This document shows, piece after piece, positions 54,506-64,000 of a stretch of DNA of 64,000 bases; within the stretch, counting starts at the first letter, position 1; every line of letters begins with the position of its first letter. Made by a program: the position numbers and the translations under genes. This DNA is from Meandrina meandrites (Eukaryota > Cnidaria > Anthozoa > Scleractinia > Meandrinidae): the NCBI GenBank assembly GCA_963693305.1, contig OY855906.1, forward strand, positions 29,618,626-29,682,625, read 5' to 3'. A model generated the notes under the pieces. It saw only the letters and a program-made list of their open reading frames with translations. It did no database searches and was not told the origin of the DNA.

Positions 54506-55265
54506 GAAAGTGTGGTCTATTGCTTAACTGATTGCGATTTTGAGACGACAATACCACATTATATGTGGCTAGTTGGGAGAAAACTGATTGGTTGAGACAG
54601 GACCGGCAGTTTTTCTTAATCACGAGGGCACCTTTAGTAATCAAGAGGGAATGATTACTTGATCCTAATTGGCTGAGGGCGCCTCGTCTGCACTGAGTTG
54701 GCTTCCCGCTAGAAACGAGTTTTGAAAAAAGTTCATATACGCGATGCTTTTGAGATTAACATAAAAGCAGTTATTTCATTAACTGTGAAAGAAAATCGGC
54801 AGGCAGAAATGATTGGTGCCTTGGTGGAAAAGAAAGAGGACTTTTCAATCCAAATTCGTTTGTCAGGGCCCGAAAAAAACATAAATTTTGTTGGTACCTA
54901 CAGTTTTCGCTGTGGAAAGGAGAATCCCAGGTTCAAGAAGTCATTAAAACTCTTTCGGACATTTTTTCTTTGACTTTTATCGTGGGAGCATTTCCGCTTG
55001 GTGGGAAGCCGCGCAAACAAAAGTAAATAAAATTAAAACTGTTTTCAGTTGTATCTGTGAAGGAACCATTATGAGCGAATTGCACCTGCGGTGTTTTGTT
55101 TACTTTTACTGTAGGCTTTTCCGTTTCTCGACACATAAAGTTGATTTTTATATGGTCATTTTGAAAAAGCGAATATTCTTGCCAACGGGTTTACACCATG
55201 GCGGACCTCGTTTAAATTGATTTTGTACAACATTTTGCCCTTGACACTTAACCTCAGTGTGCCTC

Positions 55266-55376
55266 GTGCAATTCAGGATTAATTTTACTCGCATTTTCAA
55301 AGTTTTCCAAAATGCTCTCATCGCTTCGCGGCGTGCGAAAACTTTGAAAATACGCGTGAAATTAATCTGTAATTGC
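55266..55376. mobile_element. Palindromic MITE-like element
   Basis: GTGCAATTCAGGATTAATTT and GCATTTTCAAAGTTTTC at the left mirror GAAAACTTTGAAAATACGCG and AAATTAATCTGTAATTGC at the right; arms about 43 bases, spacer about 25 bases. Confidence 0.72.
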
Positions 55377-55759
55377 CCTCAGGCCCAGCCGATTGAATAT
55401 ACTAAGTAGCCCGTGATATTATAAAAAAATATTACAGGATTTCTCACAGCTTAGATAATACCGAAGACAAAAAAGTTAAACTTCCGTCAATTACCTTACG
55501 AAAAGTATATTGTTATTTCCTTTCTATTCATATAGATTTAATTAAAATTTTAAAATTTTAATTTAAAATTTTAAGTGCTACCTTAATAGCCTTTTGAAGT
55601 TCAGTTTTTTTTTTTCGCTCAGTTTTCAATAATCTTCTTATTACTGGTTTTACACAGAACAAACCTCACAAATTAGGATATCAAAAAAATACACCGAGAA
55701 ACTTCGGTGATTTTTGCCATGATTCTTTTGTGTATAATAGTTTTTACTAACAACGTGTA

Positions 55760-56472
55760 CCTTATTCTCACCTAATTTTGCGAGTACTACATTTCGCGAA
55801 TTTCGCGATTTTGAAAAAGTCGCGAAATTTAATACTCGCGAAATATAGTACCTTATTGTCACTTAATTTCGCGAGTACTACATTTCGCAAATTTCGCGAT
55901 TTTAAAAAAGTCGCGAAATTTAATACTCGCGAATTATAGTACCTTATTGTCACTTAATTTCGCGAGTACTACAGTCATTTCGCAAATTTCGCGATTTTGA
56001 AAAAGTCGCGAAATTTAATACTCGCGAAATATAGGACACGGGAAAATTAAAAGCGCGAAATTTAATACTGTATGATATCAATAAAATAATGAAATTGAAG
56101 CCGTTGCCCTATTACTGTTATTTCAACATGTCTCAGCATCATGTTTTGGAGTTTCTTGTTTGATTTTGTCCATCAGTTATCTTCCAGTACATCACTCTCG
56201 CTGTCCGAACTGTCCTCTGCCGCCTGGTTCTGTTTAGACTGTGGAATACCTTATATTTGTTATACTCAGCTCGTTTTGTTTTATATTGTTTACGATGACT
56301 ATCATGTCAATATGTTGTTACAGTTCGGAAGACGTTAAAGCTACATGTTGAAGAATAGAAAAAAAATCGCGAAATTTAATACACATTAATTCTACCTTTC
56401 CCTCGAAATCGCGAAATTTTATACTCGCAAAATATGGCTCTTTAATACCCGCGAAATTTATTGAGAATAAGG
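55760..56472. mobile_element. Non-autonomous DNA transposon, Tc1/pogo-like (TA duplication)
   Basis: Ends CCTTATTCTCA and TGAGAATAAGG are perfect inverted repeats flanked by TA (55758-55759, 56473-56474). Inside, a ~118-bp unit rich in TTTCGCGA / TCGCGAAATTTAATACTCGC is tandemly repeated about 2.5 times (55760-56030). A middle segment (56090-56340) gives on the minus strand an acidic NQAAEDSSDSESD stretch like the tail of pogo-type transposases. No catalytic domain remains. Confidence 0.75.
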
Positions 56473-56474
56473 TA

Positions 56475-57318
56475 TAAACACTGGCACAGTGAAGGAGGCG
56501 GATACTCGAAGCCTGGTTGTGTCAAACAAATTCACACAAGGGTTCCAGGCTTCGCGTATTTAAAATAACTGGCACGAAGCTTAGATTATGTTTATATCGA
56601 AGTATAGCGCTCAATTATCTCATGATACCAGTAAATATTAATATTTGAAATCAAATTTTCACGGATACCGTTGATAATTGTATTTTAATGCATCTTCTTG
56701 AGAGCACAGCTAGCCTTCTCAACCTCACTCAACACTCACTCAGTCCTTGATTTACCTTTGCATATAAAGTTGCAAAAGGAATTTATTACGAATATTTTAC
56801 AGCGTGTGTTTTAAGTAATATCATGCTTCATTTACGGTACAGCATTTATGAACTAAGGAAATACTCCACATGTAATAATTAATAATGGATCTAGGCGAAA
56901 AAATCGCTCGAGAAACTTACGATATCAATGAAATACGTTTGCCCTTCAGTTTGGATACACTTTAAACTGCACTTTTAATATCGTTCTCCTGAAGGTACGA
57001 TTTCTTTCTTTCTTTCCTGCTTCAAAAGCATAGTAGGTATATATTTTCCTGCGGTGAGAATTCAAAAACAATAATTTAGCCGCAAATAGTGCGGTAAATA
57101 GCTATCACTGGAGGCAATATGTAAGTGATTGGCTCATGCCGGTTCCACTTAAGGTATTGACCAATCAGGTTAAGTTTCCTTGTAACTTACATTAATAGTG
57201 CAATGTGTGCCCAGTGTCTAATCACCTGCTTGTAATGTCACTTTTCTTTCATAATTCACCCCGTGTAACTTCTTCCTAAATCGCATGCTGTCGGGTCTAG
57301 GGATGTTGGATTGAAAGC
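56475..57318. other. Upstream region of the phospholipase C gene
   Basis: No other gene seen. It should contain the promoter and 5' UTR of the PLC gene. A sequence resembling CCAAT (GACCAATCAGG, 57159) is present; no TATA element was assigned. Confidence 0.4.
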
Positions 57319-57454
57319 ATGACAAGTGTACCAGACCAAGAACCCGATATCCTGAGTCACGGAGCGAGAGTCGCCAGAAAATCGGTGGACAGATGGCGAC
57401 AATTCAAACACCGTCGAGCTGCCAAATGCGCCGAAAATCACAAATTTGCCAACG
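57319..57454 (+). CDS. PLC exon 1: N-terminal leader
   Basis: 136 nt from ATG, phase 1 out at AACG|GTCGGT. MTSVPDQEPDILSHGARVAR and a basic KHRR segment. The ATG is the first in frame with plausible coding; an upstream exon is possible. Confidence 0.7.
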
Positions 57455-60400
57455 GTCGGTGCTTACTCCAATTTAGCTTGTTTCTGGAAACATATTTGTA
57501 TCGTATTATTGGCCTAAATTGATCACGTTTTATGATATTTTGGCGCTTTCACTATACGTCGCGACGACTCATGTCATCCAATATTCTTTGTAACATTGTG
57601 ATCTTGCTAAGCCCTAGCTGGCCCGAATAATATTATATGGCTCGGAATTAATTCGCTATTCTACATGCTTTCATTGCAGTCGGAGACTCGATCGATGTTA
57701 TGCACAAGGGCACCCTGATTATTAAACTTCGCAGCTCGTCCAAGAAATATCCACGAAAATATTTCCTCGATCAAGAAACGGTGAACATCCGCTGGACACC
57801 ATCCAAGAAAGGAGACCGTGCGAAAAGTAAGGGCAAGTTTTGTGTCCATATTTATTTAACAGCTAAGTTAAATTGTAATTGTAGTCAAAACATATGAAGC
57901 GCGTAACGATATTTTCTGCTCTGTGGTTATAACAACGTAACTGAAAAAAATAAATAAAACCAATTTAAAAGCGAGGGCGTAATCGTTTAAAGAACTTTCA
58001 AAGCCATTTTGATCAGTATTTTTTCGTTATATTTCGATTGAAGTTTTACTTAAAATGATATTCGTTGAAAGCTAAAGTAACCTTTATTTATCATTGAAAT
58101 ATGTGAAATAAATATACCTGCTGGTTGTATATTTTTCATATCGTCCCGAAGCCAAATTCTACAAAATCAACGTTGTCGCCAAAAAATAAATAAAATGAAA
58201 TTCAAGAAGATGAACAAATTTGCAGTTAGAAAAGAAATTTTTCAGTTGCTGGATTTCCTATTTTAGACCAAAACAGCAAGAGTTTTCATGAGAACATCAA
58301 TAAATAACAATGTGGATCGTGGTTGAAACATCATAAGATCCCATGCTTAGTTATTTAAAGTGGGTTAACCAACAACAATATTGATTTGTGAATTACAACT
58401 ACATGTACAACGTACTTTGAAACCAGTATAGGCTTTTTTTTTCGTAAATGTTTAACCTGCAAATCTGTGCCCACGAGAAGCTTAAGGGAAATCTACCTTC
58501 TGGTAATTTTTCTTCCTCAGAGCGATTAGTGATTCAACAATAGTAGCCACTTTTAATCAATAATTGATAGATCGTAAACCCAGCAAATCCATTTTTATGG
58601 GCATGTAGGTAAACCATCTCATCTCTTGAGATTTCAATTAAAAAGAACTTTATATTCGAAACAATATACCGTTTTAAATTTCATTTTAGGTTCTTTCACC
58701 TCGAGACGTTTTAATAAATCTGTTGTGGAATAATTAATTGGAAATACTCATGCTTGGTGTGAATACACTTTTCATAACCAAAACATTACTAAGTGCCTTG
58801 ATTACGTCCTTTGTAACATTAATTAAGTAATTTTCTTTTGATTGGATAAAAAAAATACACAGTTACTTACCCAAAGTTTTAAGCTTTGTCTATTTAAATC
58901 TAAAACTGTTTTCCCTCCATTTCTAGAATCTGTTTAAACCGCAGTTTTTGGGTGAATTTATTGGATCGCTAGATGAAAAAGTGCGCATTTAAATCAAATT
59001 ATCTGAGTGTGTAGTTAAAAGGAATAGTAGTTTAGATTCATGTGGAAACTACAAGCGCAATTTGATTTATGCTAAATTATTTAGGTATAATTTATGTAAA
59101 CGAAAAATGTATTTTCATGTCAGGTTTTGAGAAAAATTGATTTGAATTTCTTTTCAAGACTTTTCCTTTAATGAGAACATAAGCGGGATTCGAAAATGCA
59201 TAAAAGGGTTTTGGGAAGATGTCCCAGACCCAATACGTTAAGGGCATCTTTTTACGAAATTTTTAATTCGCGTGAAGAAAATATGAAGCAGTAGGTCACC
59301 CGTATCATTTATCCATCGCGTATCTTCATTCTTTATTACACATATGCTGATTCAAGCAGTACGCGGGACGCGTGCCACATATGAACCTGGAGTCTCTCGT
59401 AGCTCAGCCATTGCGCCCGACCAGTATCTGGGAGACCACGGATTCGATTCTCGCCGTGGACTCAGACTTGTTCTTTATCCCACGTTCGTGAAAAATGAAC
59501 AAGTCATGTTTGTAATAATTACTGGGAAATTCTACTCTGCCCTCTAGGGCGTTTTATTGAAATAAACCATCAAATTTTGTGTCCAGCTCTCGAGGTAACA
59601 AGATTCATTAAGGCGGGGGTACACCTGAAGCCTGTTTTTCCACCGCTAAACTTGGTTTAATGCGAATATCTCGTCCGCGGCGTTTCAAGTAATCCAGAAG
59701 TTCTATGCTCATTTCAAAAAGCTATGTTAAGCGGTGTTTTGTAAATCTGTTGGTGATTTTTGGGGATGTTTGGAAAGAGATAGTTTTTCTCAAAGGATTA
59801 GTAAAATTTGGAGAAATAAGAAATATTAAAGATTTAATGTGATTTTAAAATTAGAATTTGAAGTTAAAAATTAGTATATGGACACCCAAACAGTCCCCTG
59901 ACAACCTGGGGTGCTCTTGCGCGGCGGGTCAACTGACTGTTGGGGTTTCAAAACTAATTTTCTTTCTTCTATCCCTTCCTTAAACCTCTTTTTCACTCAA
60001 AATCGGGTATATCCCCACCTTAGGGGTTGTTCAAATTATAATTTATGCAAGACAAAGCCGTTTCAAAAGAGACCGGTTCCAATGAATAGGAAAGCCTTTT
60101 TCACCTCTCTTTAGTAGTGAGTATCCCCGCGCATTTCACTTCCATTATATCCTGGCGGCAATAAAGAAAATTCAGGCTTCTTGGTTGCTTCTTGGTTCTT
60201 AGCTTGCCTTCAAGCATGACCGACTTTGTGTCATGTGACAGGTTGTTGCAAAAGCCTATTGTAATAATGAACAGAACAAAATTTAACAGGTTTCTAAGCA
60301 AATTATCTTAACCACGACTTTTTTGCAGTCCCAATAGCGTCTATAAAAGAATTGCGCGAGGGATCCGCCACAGATGCCTTCACTCAATGCCCTGAAGTGT

Positions 60401-63400
60401 ATACAGAGAGTCGATGTTTTTCCATAATTCACGGAGACGACTTTTCTACTTTGGACTTAGTGTTCCCGACTCAGGAGGAGACTCTTCATTGGATGGTTGG
60501 CCTCCGCTACCTATTGGCTAAACAATCAGGTATTATACCTCCCATTCTATTAAATGTCGTGAAAACCAGAAACGTTTAAAGCAGTTGTAGTCACACTAGT
60601 GTGCGTGAACACCTTTTGCCAAAATCATGTTCAATTTTACCTGATATTAATGATAACAGAGTGGTTTAATACTAATCTACTGAGGTCTACATTGCTGCTT
60701 ATAATTTTGTAAGTCTAATATCCTCTACAATTGCCTCGACATTAGCCGTTCATGGTGACCCATAACTAATTACCTAATATTAACGTAACAAAGATACCAG
60801 CGCAAAACTGACCAATAATTGTCCTTCGTACGTAATGCGGAAAGGTCACAAATTAACTGCCATCCAAAACCGAATGAAGCCTCATGCAATGTTATAGTTT
60901 TGCCTGAGTGATGAAGAAAGTGTGATAATGATAATAGTCACTACTGGGCCATTGCAAGCCTTTTTTCTGTTGATTTTGTCTAGTTTCAAGCGATTACTGA
61001 GAGGTCTAGTTAAGCCGTCATGTACCGTCCACATTTTAATGTATTGGATCCCTTAATAACATATTGGATCGATATTTTGTTTTTAACGTATCTTGATAAA
61101 TAGACTAAAAATCCCTGTACCATAACATTTTGTCTTGTTATTCTTCTTTCTTATACACTGACCTCGCCGCGGCTCTAACCTTAAACTAAAACGATTTGCC
61201 ACCTTTTATACTCAATCTCATCTTATCTTATTCTCACTCTTACACCAGGCATCTTTCCAGGTATGTGCTTCATTCTTCCACTGTGGAGTTAACCTCATTG
61301 CTGATCTGACTTTCTAAATCACGGTTAAATTGAGGTGCTAGCCACTCACGTTTATTTGAACAAATAACATGTTTAACTTCAAACTAATTATTCTGTTTGT
61401 TTGTCTGTGTGTTGATTTGTTTGCTACTGTCTGTCATCCAATACCAGCCCCTCTTTCTGTCTCTCTGTTGGTCTGCCCTTTTGCTGATCTGTTTGCTTAT
61501 ACTTCCATTTGTCGTTTACTGTTGTTTTTGTTGTTGTTTTTATTGCTGATGTTGTAAGTCGTTTCCAATATCATTTCCAAACTTCTCCCTCCATCCAACA
61601 ACTTACATTGAACATTGTACATTGAACCACATCGTACTATTGGCATTGAGTTGGATTAGCATTCCGTTCAAGGAAAGGACCAAACAAACGGCTGTAGCCG
61701 ACGGTAGGGCACCCTGCCTCAAGTACCGTGTTCAATTCACTACTTAATATGTTCTATAATTTTAGGGCGTCAGTGCCCAGAAAAAATCTCTGCTTTTTAA
61801 ATCTTCCAATCAATATTGTAACAAAGGGAATTTGTATTAAAAATACCTTACAGCTGAGGATGAACCACTTCGTCGTCAAACCTCAAGGGACCAGTATCCT
61901 TTATAACTAATAACTTTTTCCCCTAAACTTTCTTTCTTGAAATATATTTTATTAAAAATTAAAATTTGATTAGCCTCCGTGCAGCCGTCTCCTATTTTCT
62001 CACGCGTAAAAGGGACGGCGTCCCTTTTCCGCCGCATGAGACAAAAGGAACGGGCTACACGCAGGCTAAAATTGTATGTAGTATTTCAAAAAGTGAATAA
62101 ACGAAATAGCACGTATCAAAATAATAAAATTAAACATACAATGCATTCACAATGGCTATGTGTAATTTAGCTGCTACTAAATTTTTGATAATTTCTTGAG
62201 ATATTTTAGTGATTTCTGCGATCAACATCTTCACGTCCAAGACGATTTTCGGTTGCGATATAGTTGCCTCGGCTATACTTATTACTACAGGGCCCGCGCA
62301 GAGGGAGGGGCTGGGGGGGGCTTTAGCCCCCCCCCCCCCCCCCCACTTTTTTACAGTAAAAAGAAAAAATAATAATAAGAACTTAAGTAAATAAGCAAGT
62401 AAAGAAAGAAATAAAGGGAAAAAAAATATTTTTATTATTGAACGAACAATTACTAAAAGTATTTCATTCGAACCCCTTTCCAGAAGCTGGTGATAAATTT
62501 TGTTTTTGAACTCCATTTTGGTTAATCATGTATCGAGTGCATCATGTTTCGACTGCCCGAAGAATAAACATTTTGCCCAACAATGACGCAGGGGAGATTT
62601 AGTAACTTGACAATGATACCAGTCATGAAGAATGGTTTTTGACATCACTAACGAATTTGCAGATTGTAGCAATAACAGAAAGAAAAAAGTTTGGCACCGT
62701 TTAGCAAAAGTATAGCAAAAATCGTCAGATTCCTGGTTTGTAAATGCTAATGGCAGTAGTACTGATTTGGAGTAAATTAAATTGCTTTAAGCAGGATTTG
62801 ATAGTAAATCTATAGGTCTGGTTCTAATTGTTTAGTGTGCTTATCCCTGAAGCATTACAATAATATAGCAAGGCCGATAAGTACTATGTGAAAAAGTAAC
62901 TTTGCAAGACACCAACACGACCAGAACGATAAAGTAGGGTTACAATCACAGACAGCCATTCCGTCCTTTTTGGGACTCATCTGTGTGGTGTGGCAAATCT
63001 AAATAATGCCAGCTCGAAGGCCAGCGCAAGTAAATTACAATAATCTCTTGTAGATCCTGGTACGTTAGCACCATTGTTGTTTGTGGTCCGTTGCTGTTTC
63101 AAGTTGTAAGGGCATTGCGCTTTAACACACTGTTTGTTAATATTAAATCCACCTTCCGATATCTGAGAGTAACTAAAACCCTAATTTTTCCAGGGCAGCA
63201 TGCCTCTGCTCCCACCCCCGCCCCCCCCCCCCCCCCCCCCCCCCCCGCTTAAGCCCCCCCAGTCAAAATCTTGCTGCGCGGGCCCTGTACTATACTTATT
63301 CCTGGTGTTGGTTAAGTTATATTATTTTGTCACAAGTCTCCAAACAAATTGACGACCTCAAGGAGAGTATAACGAATTCTGAGGGAAAGAGGGCGCAGAC

Positions 63401-64000
63401 AAAAATAAAATATGCTTAAGACTCCCCATGAAAATATTCTTCTTGTTGGTAGCGGTGTTGTAATAACTAGTCTTATTAGTTGTGTGCATTTTCCTTGACA
63501 CTTATTCAGATGGTTGAAGGAAGTGTTTATTTTAGCTGACAAAAGTGGAGATGGGCTTCTCAGCGTCGATGAGGTCTTTCCCTTGATGCACAAACTCAAC
63601 GTCAAAATATCAAACAGAAAATTAAGGGAGACCTTTAAGGTTTGTGTAAGGTTTGTGTATTTTCTTTTCTCCATTAGCTCGAAACTTGGTGAAGAACAAA
63701 ACTTTGCTGTATTAATTTTGAACTCATTGTTTGTATGTTTTTTTGTTAACGTTTTTCCATTTGTCGTGTATTTTTCTGGCACCTGCTTTATTTTAGTTTG
63801 AAAAGTGCGTATGACAATAGAAAAGTGAAACTTAGATAATTTAGGAAAAGAGACATATATGCATATCAGGATATAGAACGCCTTTGAAATATTGGAATAT
63901 ATCTAAAAAAACTGTTCATGAACAGTACTTGTTAACAATTGCAGGCTGCCGATACTGACGATCAAGATTCTGAGGGTCTGTTGGATTTTAACGAGTTCAT
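57319..64000 (+). CDS. Phosphoinositide phospholipase C, eta-type, 5' part (continues beyond window)
   Basis: Six exons (57319-57454, 57680-57826, 60329-60529, 61854-61893, 63510-63639, 63945 onward) join in frame for 218 codons plus the start of the next exon. The N terminus is a short basic leader, then a PH domain (GTLIIKLRSSSKKY, FLDQETVNIRWTPSKK, IASIKELREG, CFSIIHGDDFSTLDLVFP, TLHWMVGLRYLL), then the first EF-hand (WLKEVFILADKSGDGLLSVD, LMHKLNVKISNRKLRETFK, AADTDDQDSEGLLDFNEF). PI-PLC enzymes cleave PIP2 to IP3 and diacylglycerol at the plasma membrane. The RWxPSKK, LMHKLNV and ADTD...LxFxEF motifs fit PLC-eta best; delta or PLC-like (inactive) proteins are alternatives, since the X/Y catalytic halves lie outside the window. 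Confidence 0.85.
57680..57826 (+). CDS. PLC exon 2: PH domain, first half
   Basis: 147 nt after CATTGCAG, phase 1-1, donor AAAA|GTAAGG. VGDSIDVMHKGTLIIKL to IRWTPSKKGDRAK. Confidence 0.85.
57827..60328. other. PLC intron 2
   Basis: 2.5 kb AT-rich intron with no gene or clear repeat besides the weak tRNA-like segment at 59393-59470. Confidence 0.6.
59393..59470 (+). repeat. tRNA-like segment (possible SINE head)
   Basis: TCGTAGCTCAGCC resembles an A box and GGATTCGATTC a B box 40-50 bases later, but no cloverleaf closes. Probably a decayed tRNA-derived repeat. Confidence 0.35.
60329..60529 (+). CDS. PLC exon 3: PH domain, second half
   Basis: 201 nt after TTTTGCAG, phase 1-1, donor CAG|GTATTA. 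IPIASIKELREGSATDAFT to GLRYLLAKQS. Confidence 0.88.
60530..61853. other. PLC intron 3
   Basis: 1.3 kb. A 12-base CCAG|GCATCTTTCCAG|GTATG segment (61249-61260) has splice-like borders but would not repair the phase by itself. Confidence 0.55.
61854..61893 (+). CDS. PLC exon 4: 40-nt exon linking PH domain and EF-hands
   Basis: Borders TTACAG and CCA|GTATCC. It encodes AEDEPLRRQTSRDQ, changes phase from 1 to 2, and is needed: without it the next exon would run into a stop. The sequence corresponds to the short linker before W in PLC-eta proteins. Confidence 0.8.
61970..62069. mobile_element. 100-bp palindromic MITE (TTAGCCTGCG family)
   Basis: TTAGCCTCCGTGCAGCC at the left mirrors GGCTACACGCAGGCTAA at the right (two mismatches in 17), with GGGACGGCGTCCC in the centre. 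Ends resemble those of 42555-43327. Confidence 0.75.
62284..63289. mobile_element. ~1-kb DNA transposon remnant with perfect 16-bp inverted ends
   Basis: TACAGGGCCCGCGCAG (62286-62301) and CTGCGCGGGCCCTGTA (63274-63289) are exact inverted repeats, each with a C-run just inside. CTATACTTATT occurs outside both ends (62273-62283, 63290-63300) as a probable target duplication. CAGGG-type ends suggest hAT-like, though the duplication is longer than the usual 8 bp. No transposase. C18 (62327-62344) and C26 (63221-63246) runs may be misassembled. Confidence 0.75.
63510..63639 (+). CDS. PLC exon 5: first EF-hand
   Basis: 130 nt after ATTCAG, phase 2 in and 0 out. WLKEVFILADKSGDGLLSVD has a canonical DxSxDGxxxxxE-like Ca loop. 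Confidence 0.88.
63945..64000 (+). CDS. PLC exon 6 (cut by window edge)
   Basis: Starts after AATTGCAG with AADTDDQDSEGLLDFNEF, the second EF-hand, and runs off the window. Confidence 0.85.

Noticed and set aside
61249..61260. 12-nt exon between splice-like borders in the PLC gene
   Set aside because: It keeps phase 1 and would leave a stop after the next junction; the 40-nt exon at 61854 solves the phase.

Overview
The window is eukaryotic and animal. It has intron-rich genes with GT/AG exons, non-LTR, Penelope-like and tRNA-derived retroelements, MITEs and many microsatellites in AT-rich DNA. The mix of secreted PAN/EGF/C-type-lectin genes and these repeat families suggests an anthozoan cnidarian, most likely a stony coral. 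That assignment is inference from recognition, not a database match.

Layout. (1) 1-5.5 kb: gene A, the 3' part of a secreted-protein gene with a PAN/apple exon, EGF, three Ca-binding EGF and one further EGF exon. Its first 3.7 kb is duplicated at 20.3-24.2 kb. (2) 5.5-19.5 kb: no host gene seen. It holds an intact R2-like non-LTR retrotransposon on the minus strand (9.24-12.8 kb), 3' fragments of its relatives in AAT repeats, a decayed LINE, minisatellites and hairpins. (3) 19.6-30.0 kb: gene B, a complete 15-exon gene (signal peptide or anchor, PAN, EGF, 11 EGF-CA, C-type lectin domain; 744 aa predicted) with one dead EGF exon inside. (4) 31.7-39.5 kb: a putative mobile element with two convergent genes, a three-exon superfamily 3 helicase gene and an intronless tyrosine recombinase gene with a C2H2 finger and a telobox-like Myb domain, flanked by arrays of short repeats. 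(5) 42.1-45.3 kb: gene C, the short form PAN-EGF-lectin, with a dead second PAN exon split by a MITE and a Penelope-like remnant in its intron. (6) 49.4-51.0 kb: gene D, a decaying fourth copy. (7) 57.3-64.0 kb: 5' part of a phosphoinositide phospholipase C gene of the eta type (PH domain, 40-nt exon, first EF-hand), continuing past the right edge.

How it fits together. Genes A-D are one tandem family: PAN exon, phase-0 junction to EGF, then a phase-1 junction into the lectin exon. All EGF-CA exons are phase 1-1, so they can be copied without breaking the frame, and gene B shows this. The helicase and recombinase genes look like the replication and integration modules of one mobile element. 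The phospholipase C gene is an unrelated host signalling gene. I checked exon structures by splice phase and frame only; there is no transcript evidence.
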